Below, in pieces: positions 36,501 to 48,600 of a stretch of 64,000 nt of DNA. A program made the position numbers and the translations under genes. Numbering within the stretch: the stretch's first letter is position 1; every line of letters starts with the position of its first letter. Under the pieces are notes generated by a model. It did not search any database, was not told the DNA's origin, and saw only the letters and a program-made list of their open reading frames with translations. The stretch comes from Pelargonium tetragonum (Eukaryota; Streptophyta; Magnoliopsida; Geraniales; Geraniaceae). The DNA lies in the NCBI GenBank assembly GCA_036897445.1, contig JAYMTL010000002.1:333528-397527 (forward strand), written 5' to 3'.

Positions 36501-39500
36501 AGAACTGCCCGAAACCTGGATATTGACTTAGACTAGAAAAAACGAGTCCTATTTCGCGAACCCGAGGGGCTCCTATGCTAAGGGCAAAAGAAAAGTCCTT
36601 AAGAGTCTTCCTATGCAATATAATTATGACAGGATTTAACTGGCAAATCATTTTTGTCATAGCCTGTTTTCTGCTAAGAGCTTTCAACAGCTAAAATTAA
36701 AGTATGTAACTAAAAAAATACAGAACATCCTCTCAAAATAAAAAGAAAACTTTCTTACGCAACCTCGAAAAATCTTACTCTTAATAGTGGCCCGCTTTTA
36801 CTGGTATACAGGGTCTCCCCTAATGTGCTAAACCCGTACGTAATAAATTTCTTTATACTTAAGCTTAGTTGACTGCTCTATTATGTATAAAATATACTTG
36901 AATTGAATTAAGGGGCTCCCCAATAAGGACTTCTTTTCTCTCACAGAAGCTAATCTTTAACTAGCTCTATCTTTTTTATTAAGCAAACCCGGATCCTTCT
37001 TAAGACTGCTTTTAGAGTTGATTCTAATTTGTGATGAAGAACTCCTAGATTTCCTACTTTTAAAGCCAGCACTAAAAAATCTTTATTAAAGCAAGTATTG
37101 CCTTGACGAAAGATTTAAATCTTTTCTTTAATTATTTCGAGCTTTAGCTAGTATCTCCGCGTATAACTGACACCTCTTTATTATAATTATACCCGAGTTC
37201 TCAAACTAGGTAGGGTTTCACTTCCAAAAGCATCCACTCTCAATTTGTATAATTATTAACTTAACCCTATACTCTCCCCCCTTGATAGGGAAAGCTTTCA
37301 TTAGATCTTGTACCGTTATCTGCTATTACGAAAAGGGCCCTCAGTCGCACTATAATAAATAAACAAGAATAAAACTCTTACAAGGTCTCTAGCCTCTTAC
37401 CAGATAAAAAACTATGCGAGGTCGCGGTAAGCGGTAAGCAGAAGTCTTATATAGGATACAGGATTTTAACCCCTTAATAAGTAGTTTTTTTCCTACGTTA
37501 ATTCAATTAAATACTAAAGTCAAATTATTAGAAGCGAAGGGATTTCTGCCTTTCGAATCCGACAGCTGTTGGCTTAAGTAAACCCTTTTTCTTTTTTGCA
37601 GTTAGCTTTATACAAAGGTGAATTTCGGGAGTAATATAGAATTTTGAGCCGTAAGGTTTCCTTTAAAAGTTAAGAGGAGTGCTTTTTATATGTTTAAATC
37701 TCAAGTTAGATATTCTTTTGAATAAGAGCGCAGGACAATGCTAAATATTCAAAATAGTAAGGGGAACTGTGACGCGCTGCTTATAAACTGAGCTGGGTAT
37801 TTTAACGGGAATTCCCCGGGTTTAAGGTTGCTGGGGACCCCTAACAGGAGTAAAAGGAATAAGTCTAGGAAGGTTTTGGATACCCGTGTAAGAAATTGCT
37901 TTAGAAAACCTATACATTTTATAAAAAAGCGCTCTGTATGACCTTTTTCTTTTAACAAACAGATTAGGACAAACTTTTTTTCTCTTTTAACTTATATAAA
38001 GCAGAATTACTTAACAATTGTTAAAAACTTCGTCAAATCCTTCAAATCTAATTATTAACATTGAATTCCAAAAACTCAGGATAAGAAATTGAAGTTTAAG
38101 AATACGCTCTGAAGTATATAAAAAGCAGTTCTAACTCTGCATATAGGAGGGTGGTTTTCCCCCAGTTCATACCTTTTTTGACTAAACAAGGCTAAAAACG
38201 AGAAGGCATTTCCAAGTCTCAGCACTCTCTTACAAGGAACTAAAGAAGTTTGCTCGCTTAACTAAAGGACCAACTTGCTATCGGAACTCTTAACTCTAAG
38301 AACCCTATATGAAATTTAAGAGCTATAAGCATAATTAAAAAAGAGCTGTATTAGGATATTCGTTTAGTTTAGACATGCTTTTTCTATTAAGGATAAGGAG
38401 TTAGCGGCAGAACTTTAAGCTAATCCTCAGCACCTTCAGCTTCCCAAGAGCATTTCCCCTTTTAAGCAATTCCTAGGAGACCCCTTCGTGTATATAGTAT
38501 ATACCTTGTAGGATCCTATTTAGTAAAACTAAAATTTCTTAATTAAAGTCCCCTACAATCTGGATTGCACCGAATTGTTATACCCCTTAGTACACGTTTT
38601 TAGAAAATTTTTAGGTATGTCCAGAGCTGCTCTTATGTCAAGAAGAAAGGTTCTTTGAACCTTGCTTTTTTTCTGAAACCACTTTTAGCAATTTTTTGAA
38701 TGCCAAATCTTTATATTAAAGTCTTTCCCTTTAGTCGTTTTTGAAGAGGCTTTTTTTATAATAGTCTATGAGTTGTCTGCATTATAGCTACACAGATTCT
38801 TCCGAAATGTATATACTACGCGTAAGAAGTCCCTTTTTTAGTAGAAGTTTTGCGGGTCGTTAACTTGCAGTAGATAGTCATTTCGAGTAATAACTAAACT
38901 CAAGAAAGAAATTCTATGACCCTTTTTTTTATGCTTTAATCAGGGGCTTGTGTTTTAGTTTTCTACATTTTGCTCTTCTACCCACAGTACTGGAAATTTC
39001 CGTGCGGTATAAAAGGAGTTAATTGGCAGGGGTTTATAGGAATTCTTTATTCAAGCTTCTTACCGTTTTGGGCCAATAGTATAAGGTAACTTTTTGTATT
39101 AGTGTTAGTAGTAACCTACCAACTTCGATGCTTTTTTCTTTATCAGAGAGAATTCTATAGATTAGAAATAGGTTAGAAGAGGTCTTCTATTTTTTAAGTA
39201 TGCCCTCCGCACTCAATTTGATAGTATAGGGGTTCCTTTAGTAGATAAGGGTTTAATAAAGACTAGGGTACTTTATTTTTTTACGCACTTCATACTCGTG
39301 TTCTAAGGATTTTGCAACTACCCCATTCTACTTTTTTATATTTGTACTTAATTTAATCTGGGGTAGCTCGGGGCTCAAATAAGTGGTTCTTATATATTCC
39401 TATATTTTTGAAGGCCCCTTTACACCGCATGTACAGAACTTAGACTTAGCCCCTTCCTCCCTGCTTTTATTTACTAAATTGGATTTTAGGTCTTTTGCTA

Positions 39501-42500
39501 ACTAGAAAACTGGGCAACGATAGGATCCCCTTACCCCTACGTTTCTTGTGACTTCCTAAAATCGGGTCTTGGGCAAGTAGCTGCCGGGAATAGACAAGTT
39601 CTAATCACATAAGACTCAGTCTAAGAAATCTATCCACCTTTACTTTGTCTATCTTTTAAAAGTCCCCTAAATGCATATCAAATAACAAGCAACCTCTTTC
39701 TTTAGTTATGGAATTCCTTACCAGCGACTTATTCTTTCTTTATGAATCAATTTCCTTGGGAAAACTCTTATTAAATGAAACTAACTAGAGGGAAATTCCA
39801 GCCAGTTGTACTTCATTTTCTAGAGTGTCTTGTTATCCCGAGGAGCTACAAGGCCCAGATGCTTACTAATCAAACTTCATATAGAATTCTAGAGAACCTA
39901 ACTTGCAAAACCTGTTTTAAATTATTGAAATAAAAAGGGACAGAAACTTGAAATCTACGCTAAAAATTTTTCTTGTTTGATACTTACAGTTTTAGACCCC
40001 CTACAAGACATAGCAAGTTCCTTTGCGGGAAAGTTGAACAAGAGTCTGAGTATTGCTTTATAAACCCCTATAAAAAACTCTAGACTAGGTAAAGGGGTCT
40101 AACCTCTTATTAAAAGGGAGCTCCTTGTTTTTCAGCTGTTAACTATAACTGTTTAAAATATTGCAGACTATGGATCAAGTGACACTCTTATTAAAAATTT
40201 TACCGCAGTAAAGGGAATTCCTTACAATATTAAGCAATTGGCTCCGAAATTAGACTTATATTCCTTATTATAATAACTTTAAAGACACCTCTTAAATTTA
40301 CAATTTACATCGCAAGAATAGCCCCCCTATAATTAGGCTTTTAAGGGATTTTTCTTAAATTCTCATAGCTCAAAGCACTTTTTGCGCACATTGTATGAGT
40401 CAAACTCAAAGTATATAGTACTACTCTTAGTAGTTTGAAAGAATCTTAACTTGACACGAAAACTCTTTTAGGCAAGGGTTCCCCTTTATTTTAAAACGAA
40501 GTCAGTACGCATTGAACACAGCCCTCAATACCCTAAGCTTTACCACCTACTTGGTAGTGTCCCATCCCTAATTGACTAAAACTATATAAAACTAGTATAC
40601 CCTTACTGTGTTAAATCTGAAGTATCCGCTTCGATAAAACACCGCTTAACTTAAATAAATTTCTTATCCTAGTGACTCGAGAAACCCAGCTACCCCTTTA
40701 TTAAAAGAGTTGTAATTTGCATTCTTTGCTTAGCTAGATACTGCAGAATTGTACAGACTCTCCTTAATACAAGTATTCCCTTAAACGAAGAATCAATCTA
40801 TACTTTTTAACTAAACCGAAACTCTTTTTTATGCTATACTAGTACTAAAAATCATCCTTCTCGTGTATGAATACCTTGAGCTTTGACTAGTGAACTACAA
40901 AGCCTCCTTCACTACGAATAAAGTGACTCTTTTATTGCTCGACTTGCAAAAAAATTAAGAAAGCAAAACTCTCTTAGCTGTATCCTTGCCGAGCGAGACC
41001 CCTTTCTGAGTCGAGGGGCCCCGGGTTCAGAAAAAGTCTTTTGTAACTTGTATGACTTCAATGACACACTTCTTTCTACTCTGATCTGTTATCTTATAAA
41101 CTTTTATTTATGTAGCAGAGAGATATAAAAATTGAAGTTTGAATTACTTTACAAGATATGGAGTTTTTCCTTGTTATACATAGTCTGAGGTCATACGGGT
41201 CCGTCTAGTATACCTCTTTCTTCTTATATTACAGCTAAAGTAAAGGGAGTTAATCGGGATAAAATTTAGGAGTGGTACCCAAGTTTAGAATGATTTGACT
41301 AAGGTAGGGACTTGAGTTTCATACTAGCTTCTCTTTCCTAGGATCCTTAACGACGCATGATAGATAATTACTAAATCTCTAATCCAATATTTCATAGTGT
41401 ACAACGAATACAAAGGGATTCTCCGTGAAAACCGTGTGTATATTAAATTCTTATTGTTTAAAAAACGGTAGGCCCTCCCACCCCGCCTGCTTATTATTTT
41501 CATATCTATCTTAAAAATCAAAAGTCAAATTTATATGATTATATAATATCTATCGGATCAAGTTTACCAGGTTTTCGTAGTTGTCCTTTTACGGGTTTCT
41601 AATTTAAATGAAGTAAAGTTTAAAACTTTTTGAAGTTGCATTTTGTACGGGCACTAAAGTTGAGGAGAATTCCTTTGGCTTTGCTTTGTTGAAAAACGCG
41701 GTTATCCTTGTTTATATTGCTGAGTTTAATACACTCATAACTCAAGGGTGTAGCTGTATAGTAGAAGTACAAAGCAAAGGCTCTTGGTTGACAATGAATA
41801 AGAATACAATTTGGGAGCAAGTCAAAATAGGAATCTATTCATATTCATTTTTTGAAGGGTTCTTGTAAATATAAAGTTATTCTTTAGTTACCGGAACCTC
41901 TTTTTATAAAAATTCGAGTGCAGAAGGGTTTATTCTTTCTTAAATTTATGTGGGGAGATCTTGAATATATATCCCAAGTTTTTTATCGACTAGAGTAGTT
42001 AAATACTCTGTATCAAATCAAAAGCAGGAAAACTGTACTGGATTTCCGGTAGTAAAAAAAGATTGACTATAAAAACCACCCGACGAGGCCCTAAAAATAT
42101 AGAAAGAAAAGCGCAATTAAATAGAATCAAAAATTTTGAGCTCTTGTTAGGATAATTGTGAAAAAAAGGGAAACCCGTTTATTAATGAAAGTCTTGGCTC
42201 TATGTCTAATGCAGTTTATCCCCTTAAAACTACCTATCGATCCGGGTGTGATCTTACACGGTTTAGACACAAATTTGTTATTCTTTACTAAACTGTAAAA
42301 TCAGTTGCAGCATAAAAAGCATACACGCCTTCGAGAATACTTCTCTACTAATCCACTAGTCAGTTCTACTGTCTTTCAGAGTTCTTGTTAATAAAAAATA
42401 GAAGATAGTTTTTATGCATCTCTGGGCAATCTTGTATTAAACCCCTACCTTGCTTGCCCCTCTTTTTAGTAACAGATCTTTCGAATTGCTAGTAGAGCCC

Positions 42501-43530
42501 GGTAAGTCGGAAATCTTGATTCAAGTGCGTAAAGCTTTACGACAAGTATTTCCGCAGAAGGGAAGTCTCGCCTATTAAATGACTCCTATCTAAGGAATAC
42601 CCTTGTAGAAACTTGTATCTTTGAGCTTAATTTGTATTTGAGATTCTTAAAGTATCTCTCTAAATCTTTTTTTGTGCTTATATTGAGGAATTTCTTAGGC
42701 TTGAGTTTAGCAAGAGGATCTCGTTCAACTAGGCACAAACATATATTATTGTATTCCTCTAATTATAATTAAGAAAATTTTGTCTAAAAAACGTAAAGAG
42801 CACAGTTTTTTTTCAGTAGACAACACAACTCTTAACAAAATCCCAGAAATTTTTCTTCAACTCTTATAGGTATATTGTCTCCTCTTCACCCTACCAAATA
42901 CAACAAGATTTTGCTCAAGAACCTGAGTTCTCTTTAATTATGTTCCGCTTTCCACCTCAGTAAACTGTTCAGAAATTGCTTTTTCTATCCGAGAATGGAA
43001 TTAAAGAAATGAAAATCACTTAGATAAAGGATAAAGAGATTCGTAAGTTGCAGCTACTATATAATTTGTCATTGAAACGAGAGTTTCGCCTAGAAAAGTA
43101 TAAGATATGGAGTAAAAAAGCATAAAAATGCCTTGTTTTCTAAAAGGGTTGCCTTAGAATTACTTAGATAGTTGTGGTGAAACGAGTGCTTCTTTATAGC
43201 TGTTAATTAGCTCATCAGTCAAAGGACAAAGGAGGCGGCCAACTTACTAAATAGAGGATTCCAATTCAATATGTAAAGGGTTCAAATTCGGATCTTTCCT
43301 GTAAAATGCAATAGAATTTTTGTCTATTACTATTCTAAAGTGGGCTTTATGGGTAAAATTGAGGTAATTATCAACCTATAAAGGGGGACCTGTAAAAAAG
43401 GGGTGCTCCAGGAAGTAGCCACTATATCTCTATAAATATCCTCGGAACAGCAAGAATCCTTTTCAGGGGTAGGACAAATTCAACCGGGAACTGTAACTAG
43501 GATCTCAAATTCTTTTTAAACTTCTTTAAC
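30570..43530. other. Long decayed stretch without recognisable genes
   Basis: About 13 kb with no supported gene. Frames of 60-70 codons at 31850-32047, 34461-34655, 36493-36687, 37749-37958, 41324-41521 and 41620-41820 (minus), and at 32967-33179 and 41686-41868 (plus), are of chance length. The neighbouring minus frames near 41.3-41.8 kb are out of phase with each other. The exact 11-mer aaggggctccc occurs at 33591 and 36910. No RNA gene was seen. Confidence 0.45.
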
Positions 43531-43535
43531 TAGAA

Positions 43536-43649
43536 ACGGGGATTCGAACCCGCGGCTTTTCAGTACCAGGTAAACGCTTGAATGGAAAAGTTGTAGAGAG
43601 TCTCTATCGTCTTGAATTTGACGGGTGACTTATATCCAATTTACTACGT
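43536..43649 (-). repeat. Decayed class-II tRNA-like segment, Leu(CAA)-like, copy 2
   Basis: Partner of 23931-24030. The reverse complement has gcgggttcgaatcccc, a proper TTCGAAT loop with only three pairing bases in its stem. Upstream are a variable region and ttcaag, aligned with ttcaaa of copy 1, so a CAA anticodon is in register. About 30 bases of 5' flank (gatataagtcacccgtcaa) are also shared. The missing acceptor pairing makes it a relic. Conserved 5' flank suggests the two copies were duplicated as a larger unit. Confidence 0.35.
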
Positions 43650-44875
43650 TTTTACTTGCTTTCCAGAAGGTAAAGTTAATCCTGTAACTAGGAAATTCTA
43701 GTAAGGGGTATAACAAAATAAGGGGAGCTTAGCTAAATCAGCCTTAAATTCCTTTTTTGTGTCGTATACAGGAAAACCGGGTCCCATTATAGGCTCTGCT
43801 CAAGTGTATAAAACAAGGAGCAATCACGGGTTTACAAATCATTTGAAACTTCATATTCTATCCTAGACTCAAAGACCTTGATTTTGAAAAGCCCTTGGTT
43901 TAAGAATTAGCTGATCGAGAGGCACCCCTTTTTAATAAATTTAGACCCTTTTATGTCCTTTTTCCGTGCAGTATAACGTTTGGATACCCTCATCTAGGGT
44001 TCTTCTTTCTTTTTTTACCAAATTTATAGCTATACAAACTTCTACAACAAGAAATAAAAGGAGCATAGGCCATGCCCTTTTATTATAACTAATTAATAAA
44101 CAAGTAACCGTGCAGAGTTATACTGGCCCCGCAAAATAGAGTAAAAAACGTAAGAAATCCCTTAGGATGTACTTTTTGAAGTTCCTAAGCTAGTTATAGC
44201 ATACGGAAACTGCTTTGTAATACATTTCTTAATTGTAGTAAGAGAGCCCTATACCTGATTCATAGTCAACGACCTATATTAGTATTAGAAAAAAGTTTTT
44301 CCCCAGTTCCTAAAAAAAACTCTCCCTTTAACTTAGTTACTTTCTAAAAAATTTTTGTAGAAGATTTTCCTCTTTAGCCTCTTTTGGCTTTCCTTTCAAG
44401 TTTTTTTGAGAGATTTTATAGATTCTGGTTCTAAGCTTAAGATTTTCAGGATTTAAGGTGGAGTTAAAGTAATTAGTCTTTTTTAGGAGCCTGTTTTCTG
44501 ATCATAGTGTGTAAGGTGATATACTCAATACAATACTATATAGCCCTAACCTCCAAACCAAGAAGGGTTACTCGGTAATAGAGATTCATGTATGTATTTC
44601 CAAGTAAACTTGCCTCTTAAATGCTAAGCTACATAGGACAAGAGGGATTATCCTTAACTAATTAGTACTCTACAAAGTATTGTATTTCGAGAAAGACTAT
44701 ATAATAAGTAGAGACTGCAACAAGAGGACTGGTCTAGACTTAATAAAACGGATACAGAAGTCTAGCTGCTAAGACTAGAAAACGGTCGGTACAAAGAATA
44801 AGTACTAGGTTAAGGAATCAAAAGCGGTCATGCTGTGGGTAAATAAGAAAGGATTTTAGGAATTTCCGTTCAGTA
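43650..44875. other. Decayed stretch without recognisable genes
   Basis: No gene, RNA or clear repeat noticed. The GC islands thin out towards the right, where the composition changes into the relic at 44.88 kb. Confidence 0.4.
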
Positions 44876-44879
44876 ATGA

Positions 44880-45641
44880 AGTTAAATTGAAGAGCTGGTG
44901 TTGCTGCTAGTGAGTGTAAGGGTTTAACTATTTACAATACTATTAATTACATTACCTCCTAAAAGAGTTTTACTGGGTAACTCCTAGACTCTTTAAGGCT
45001 TAATCCTCTTTATGGATAAGCAACAGGGGACAAGATAAATCTTGCCTTAAGTGGTATAAACATCTAAGAAAGCTTATGGCAAACTCCTTTCTATTATTAG
45101 AACAAGTAAGTATATAAACTCTATTAGATAGAACCCTAGCTAGAAGAGACATTAGCATTAGCTCCATTAGAATTAGAAATTAGAACAATCTATAGAAGAA
45201 CAACAAGCTCCATAAGAGTCTAGCTTCAAAGGTACGGCTCCCAAGATGGAACAAGAGGGAAGTTTACTTAAATTTTAACAATCTAAAATATAAGACTCTA
45301 TCTCTAGGAAACAAGCTAAAGAAAACATTCGCTCCAGGTTACAAGAAGGCATTAGTTATCTGTTCTGCACACTGCAAGTATCTCCTACTTCCAAATCCTC
45401 TAAGTCCCTATAAGGTATAGCTCTCAAAAGGGTATTTTATAGAACTCAAGTCAAGAAAGCAAAAAAAAAGTGCTTTATTGTAAGATGGGTTATCTAGTGT
45501 ATCTATACATATTCATTCAAATTCCTTCATTTCCTTCGTTACTCTACTCTCTAGTCAGGTAGAAGGATGTACTCGTTATACTTCTAAGGTTCTCCCCTCT
45601 TTAATATAAACTTTAAGCTTGTTCCCAGGGTTATCCCAAGG
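44880..45641 (+). pseudogene. Possible RIP-decayed gag-like coding relic
   Basis: This plus frame has 20 TAA/TAG and no TGA over 254 codons, between TGA at 44877 and 45642. It carries the shared Val-Ser-Val-Arg-Val (44910-44924) and Leu-Ile-Thr-Leu-Pro (44943-44957) motifs of the dispersed repeat. At 45150-45176 the codons alternate His-TAG-His-TAG-Leu-His-TAG-Asn-TAG, as a Gln-rich stretch would after CAG became TAG. A Lys-rich part (45447-45470) precedes Cys-Phe. Allowing a one-base frame change, TGT, GGT and TAT follow at 45479, 45488 and 45491, the order of a CCHC knuckle (Cys-x2-Cys-x-Gly-His). That knuckle is inference. TAA/TAG density alone is no lower than chance. Confidence 0.35.
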
Positions 45642-45649
45642 TGATTCGA

Positions 45650-48600
45650 ATCAAAGAACCTAGAAGGAGTTATACAAAGTGGAAGCTGTGATATACTTTA
45701 TTTCCTAATTTGTGAAAGGGTTGAGGTCTTTATACGAGGAGGGATTTTTCACAAAAGAGTGAATTACTAGAGCCCTCATTGCATATTGGTAAAAAGTGTC
45801 TTAATTATAATTAGATGTTCATAACTCTCTGGATTCTATAGTTATTAAACTAAAAAAACTCGCAGAAGAGTCAAACTCAGAGCAAGGGTTTCCTTCTTCT
45901 AGGAAAAAGGAGAGTCTAATTGTTCCTTTTAACTCAAAGCACTCCTCGCATCGGTCGTAAAGAAGATCGGTGTAGAAGTATGTACGGCGATTGCTTTTTA
46001 GTGGGACTTCCTCGGTCCCAGTTCAGTATTGTAACTAAAATTCTAGGATATGGCATAAGGTATCATACTATATTTCATTTATAAAATAGCTTATATAAGT
46101 TACCCTGTATTAAATTAAGACCCTACTTTTCATTTTTTTATAAGAGAGGCCTATCGAAAGAGAAACCCTGGTTCTGAGTCTTAAGATATGATGAGTTAAC
46201 CCTTTTTGTCAGTCAGGGTACTATGATATTATTAGTATCAAATCTTTCTTCTAAAAGGTATAAGTTTTTTTTTTAAGGATTCCCGTAGAGCTAGTAACAT
46301 CTCATCTGTAAAATCCATTAGCCAGTGCATCGAGCCGAGAGTTAATAGACTTGAAAAGGGACTCTTGCTTGCTGTAAGTAAATAGAAGAATCTCTTTAAC
46401 TAACTGGGCCTTCGACCTACTCTAAATTCCCCGCTATTTTGACTCTAAAAAAGGTCATATAGTAATGGAAATTTATGGCTCAATTTGTATGTACCTCATT
46501 TTGGAACCTAGTTTAGGCACGCCCTCCTTAGATTTTTTGCCAAGATTATATGAACCCATATTTACTAAAAAAACCAGATTTTTAAATAAGTCAAAGTATT
46601 ACAAGCAGTGAGTTTTGAAAACTACTACTAAGAAAAGCAAAGTGTTTAACTAAAAAGAAAGACAAAAGGGAAATTTCTTTATTATAATCCAATAAAAAAG
46701 GACTAAGAAGTACAAGCTATTAAGAAAAAAAGAAAGGTATGCCCGTTTCCTATTTTCGGTATATAATCATAGAAACTAAAGCTTAAGGGTACGTTTTATC
46801 CAACAACGATAAGGTCTCAGCTATAATTAGTCAAAAGCATTTGGGTATCTTTTTGTGTTTTGTTAATTACTCCAAAAAATCTTGCCTTGTTTATTCAGTG
46901 AATCTCATTTTGTAGTAATACTCTTTTTTTGATACCTAATAGCATAGGCAAGCACTAGATAAATAGGGAGCTTCTAGACTATTCATTTAGATAAGGAAGG
47001 AGTCAGCATAAGACCGAGATATTTGCCAAGTTTCCATAGAGATCCCGTTGATCGAATTTAGGTAATTATCAAAGGAATGCTCAATCGCTTAATCTTCTAC
47101 CATTTAGAGTCCTGCAAAGCACCCCGTGTATCTCCTTATAGAACTACCAATTTAAGCCCCCTTTAGATCTCTCTGGGAATACTATCCTAGTTACTTACGT
47201 AAAATAAACCGAGTTACTATATAGAATAAAAGCTTCAGCTAACCCAACTCTAACTTTAAGACTCTTTGTTTGAGTTCTGACGAGTCCCGTGGGTGAAAAG
47301 CCTGCCTTATTGGCTTAAAGAAATTAGTATCCTATTTTAGGAGTGCAAGCCGTACAAAAAAGCATCGCTTTGGTAGAATCTAGACAAGTAGAGCCTTGAA
47401 ATTCTCTTTATTTTATCTTAGCTCCTTTGCTTGTACTTTTTTGTATTCAACGAAACGAGGGGAATCCTATCAAGAAGAGGTGAATCTTGTGAATTCCTCA
47501 GGAGTTTTTGCATAGTAGAGTGCCGATGTCAATTTCCCCTTTTGTTTAGAAGCTCTCCCCAATAGCCTAGAGGTTTCATTACCCCATAAGATTTTTCTGG
47601 ATTCTTTTCACGTGTACTATAAACTTGTTCGTTGGATTTCCTAGCATCATATACCCAGATTCGAATGACCTAGGTTTTAGCATCACTTTCTTTAGTTCGT
47701 CAATTTAGTTAATGTGTTTTTTGCTTATTAGATATAAATGATGCCTCAAATCCCTAGGGAGCTCCTGGTAAAAGGAATTTTTAGTATTAAGACAATTATA
47801 AAAAGATAAAAGGGGCTTAACCTGTCTGGAAAAAGCTATAACGTCAACGAATCTCCTTGTTACTAAAATACAGTTTTCTACTTAATTAGGAGGGCCCCGT
47901 CTTTCTAAGCGTTCCAAAAACCTTTGATTAGAAGGATTTCCGGAGGATCCTACAGCTAATACAAAAGGATGCTGTTACAGTAGCAGTACCTTGTCAAAAT
48001 TTAGTATTATACCAAAAAAGGGGGATTATACATTGCAAGAGTTTACTTTGGATTTTTCTTATTGCTAGGTGTTAAAGAACTTTTGAAGGCTCCTTTTTCT
48101 AAAATTTTCAAGTAGGCAATACCTCTAGTTTAATCCAGGAATTGCACTCCTAAAAGACCTCTTTTTGGACCTAGACACAAATTCAGAGGTTTTGCTATTT
48201 AAAATCTTTTTATAAATTTCTTAAATAATTGGGTTTTGAACTTTTGACTTTCATATAATCTAAATTTGCTTTCTTAGACGAAAGCAGGTTACAAAAAAAA
48301 TTTTTACTACTAATACTAAGTAGAAAGTAGAGTCTTTACTCTTGCTGCGAGGGCTCAAACCGGTAAAAAACTCAATTAGGTTATTTTTATCAAATGAGTA
48401 AGGTTGAGAGATTTTTGCCTATACTTAGAATTTAAAATAGCATTTTAGGGAGTTTTCGCTTTTTTTATTGCCTCTAGAGATTAAAAGGGCTTGGGACTTT
48501 AACAGGGGTTGTTTCCGAGAAGTTATAAAGACTAGCCTAAGCAGGATATTTTTCAAAGACAGGTTACTTTTTTATATTTTATAAAAGGGTGTAATTATAT

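Noticed and set aside
41324-41820. Two adjacent minus frames as a split gene
   Set aside because: They are in different phases, each is of chance length, and no shared domain or motif is visible.
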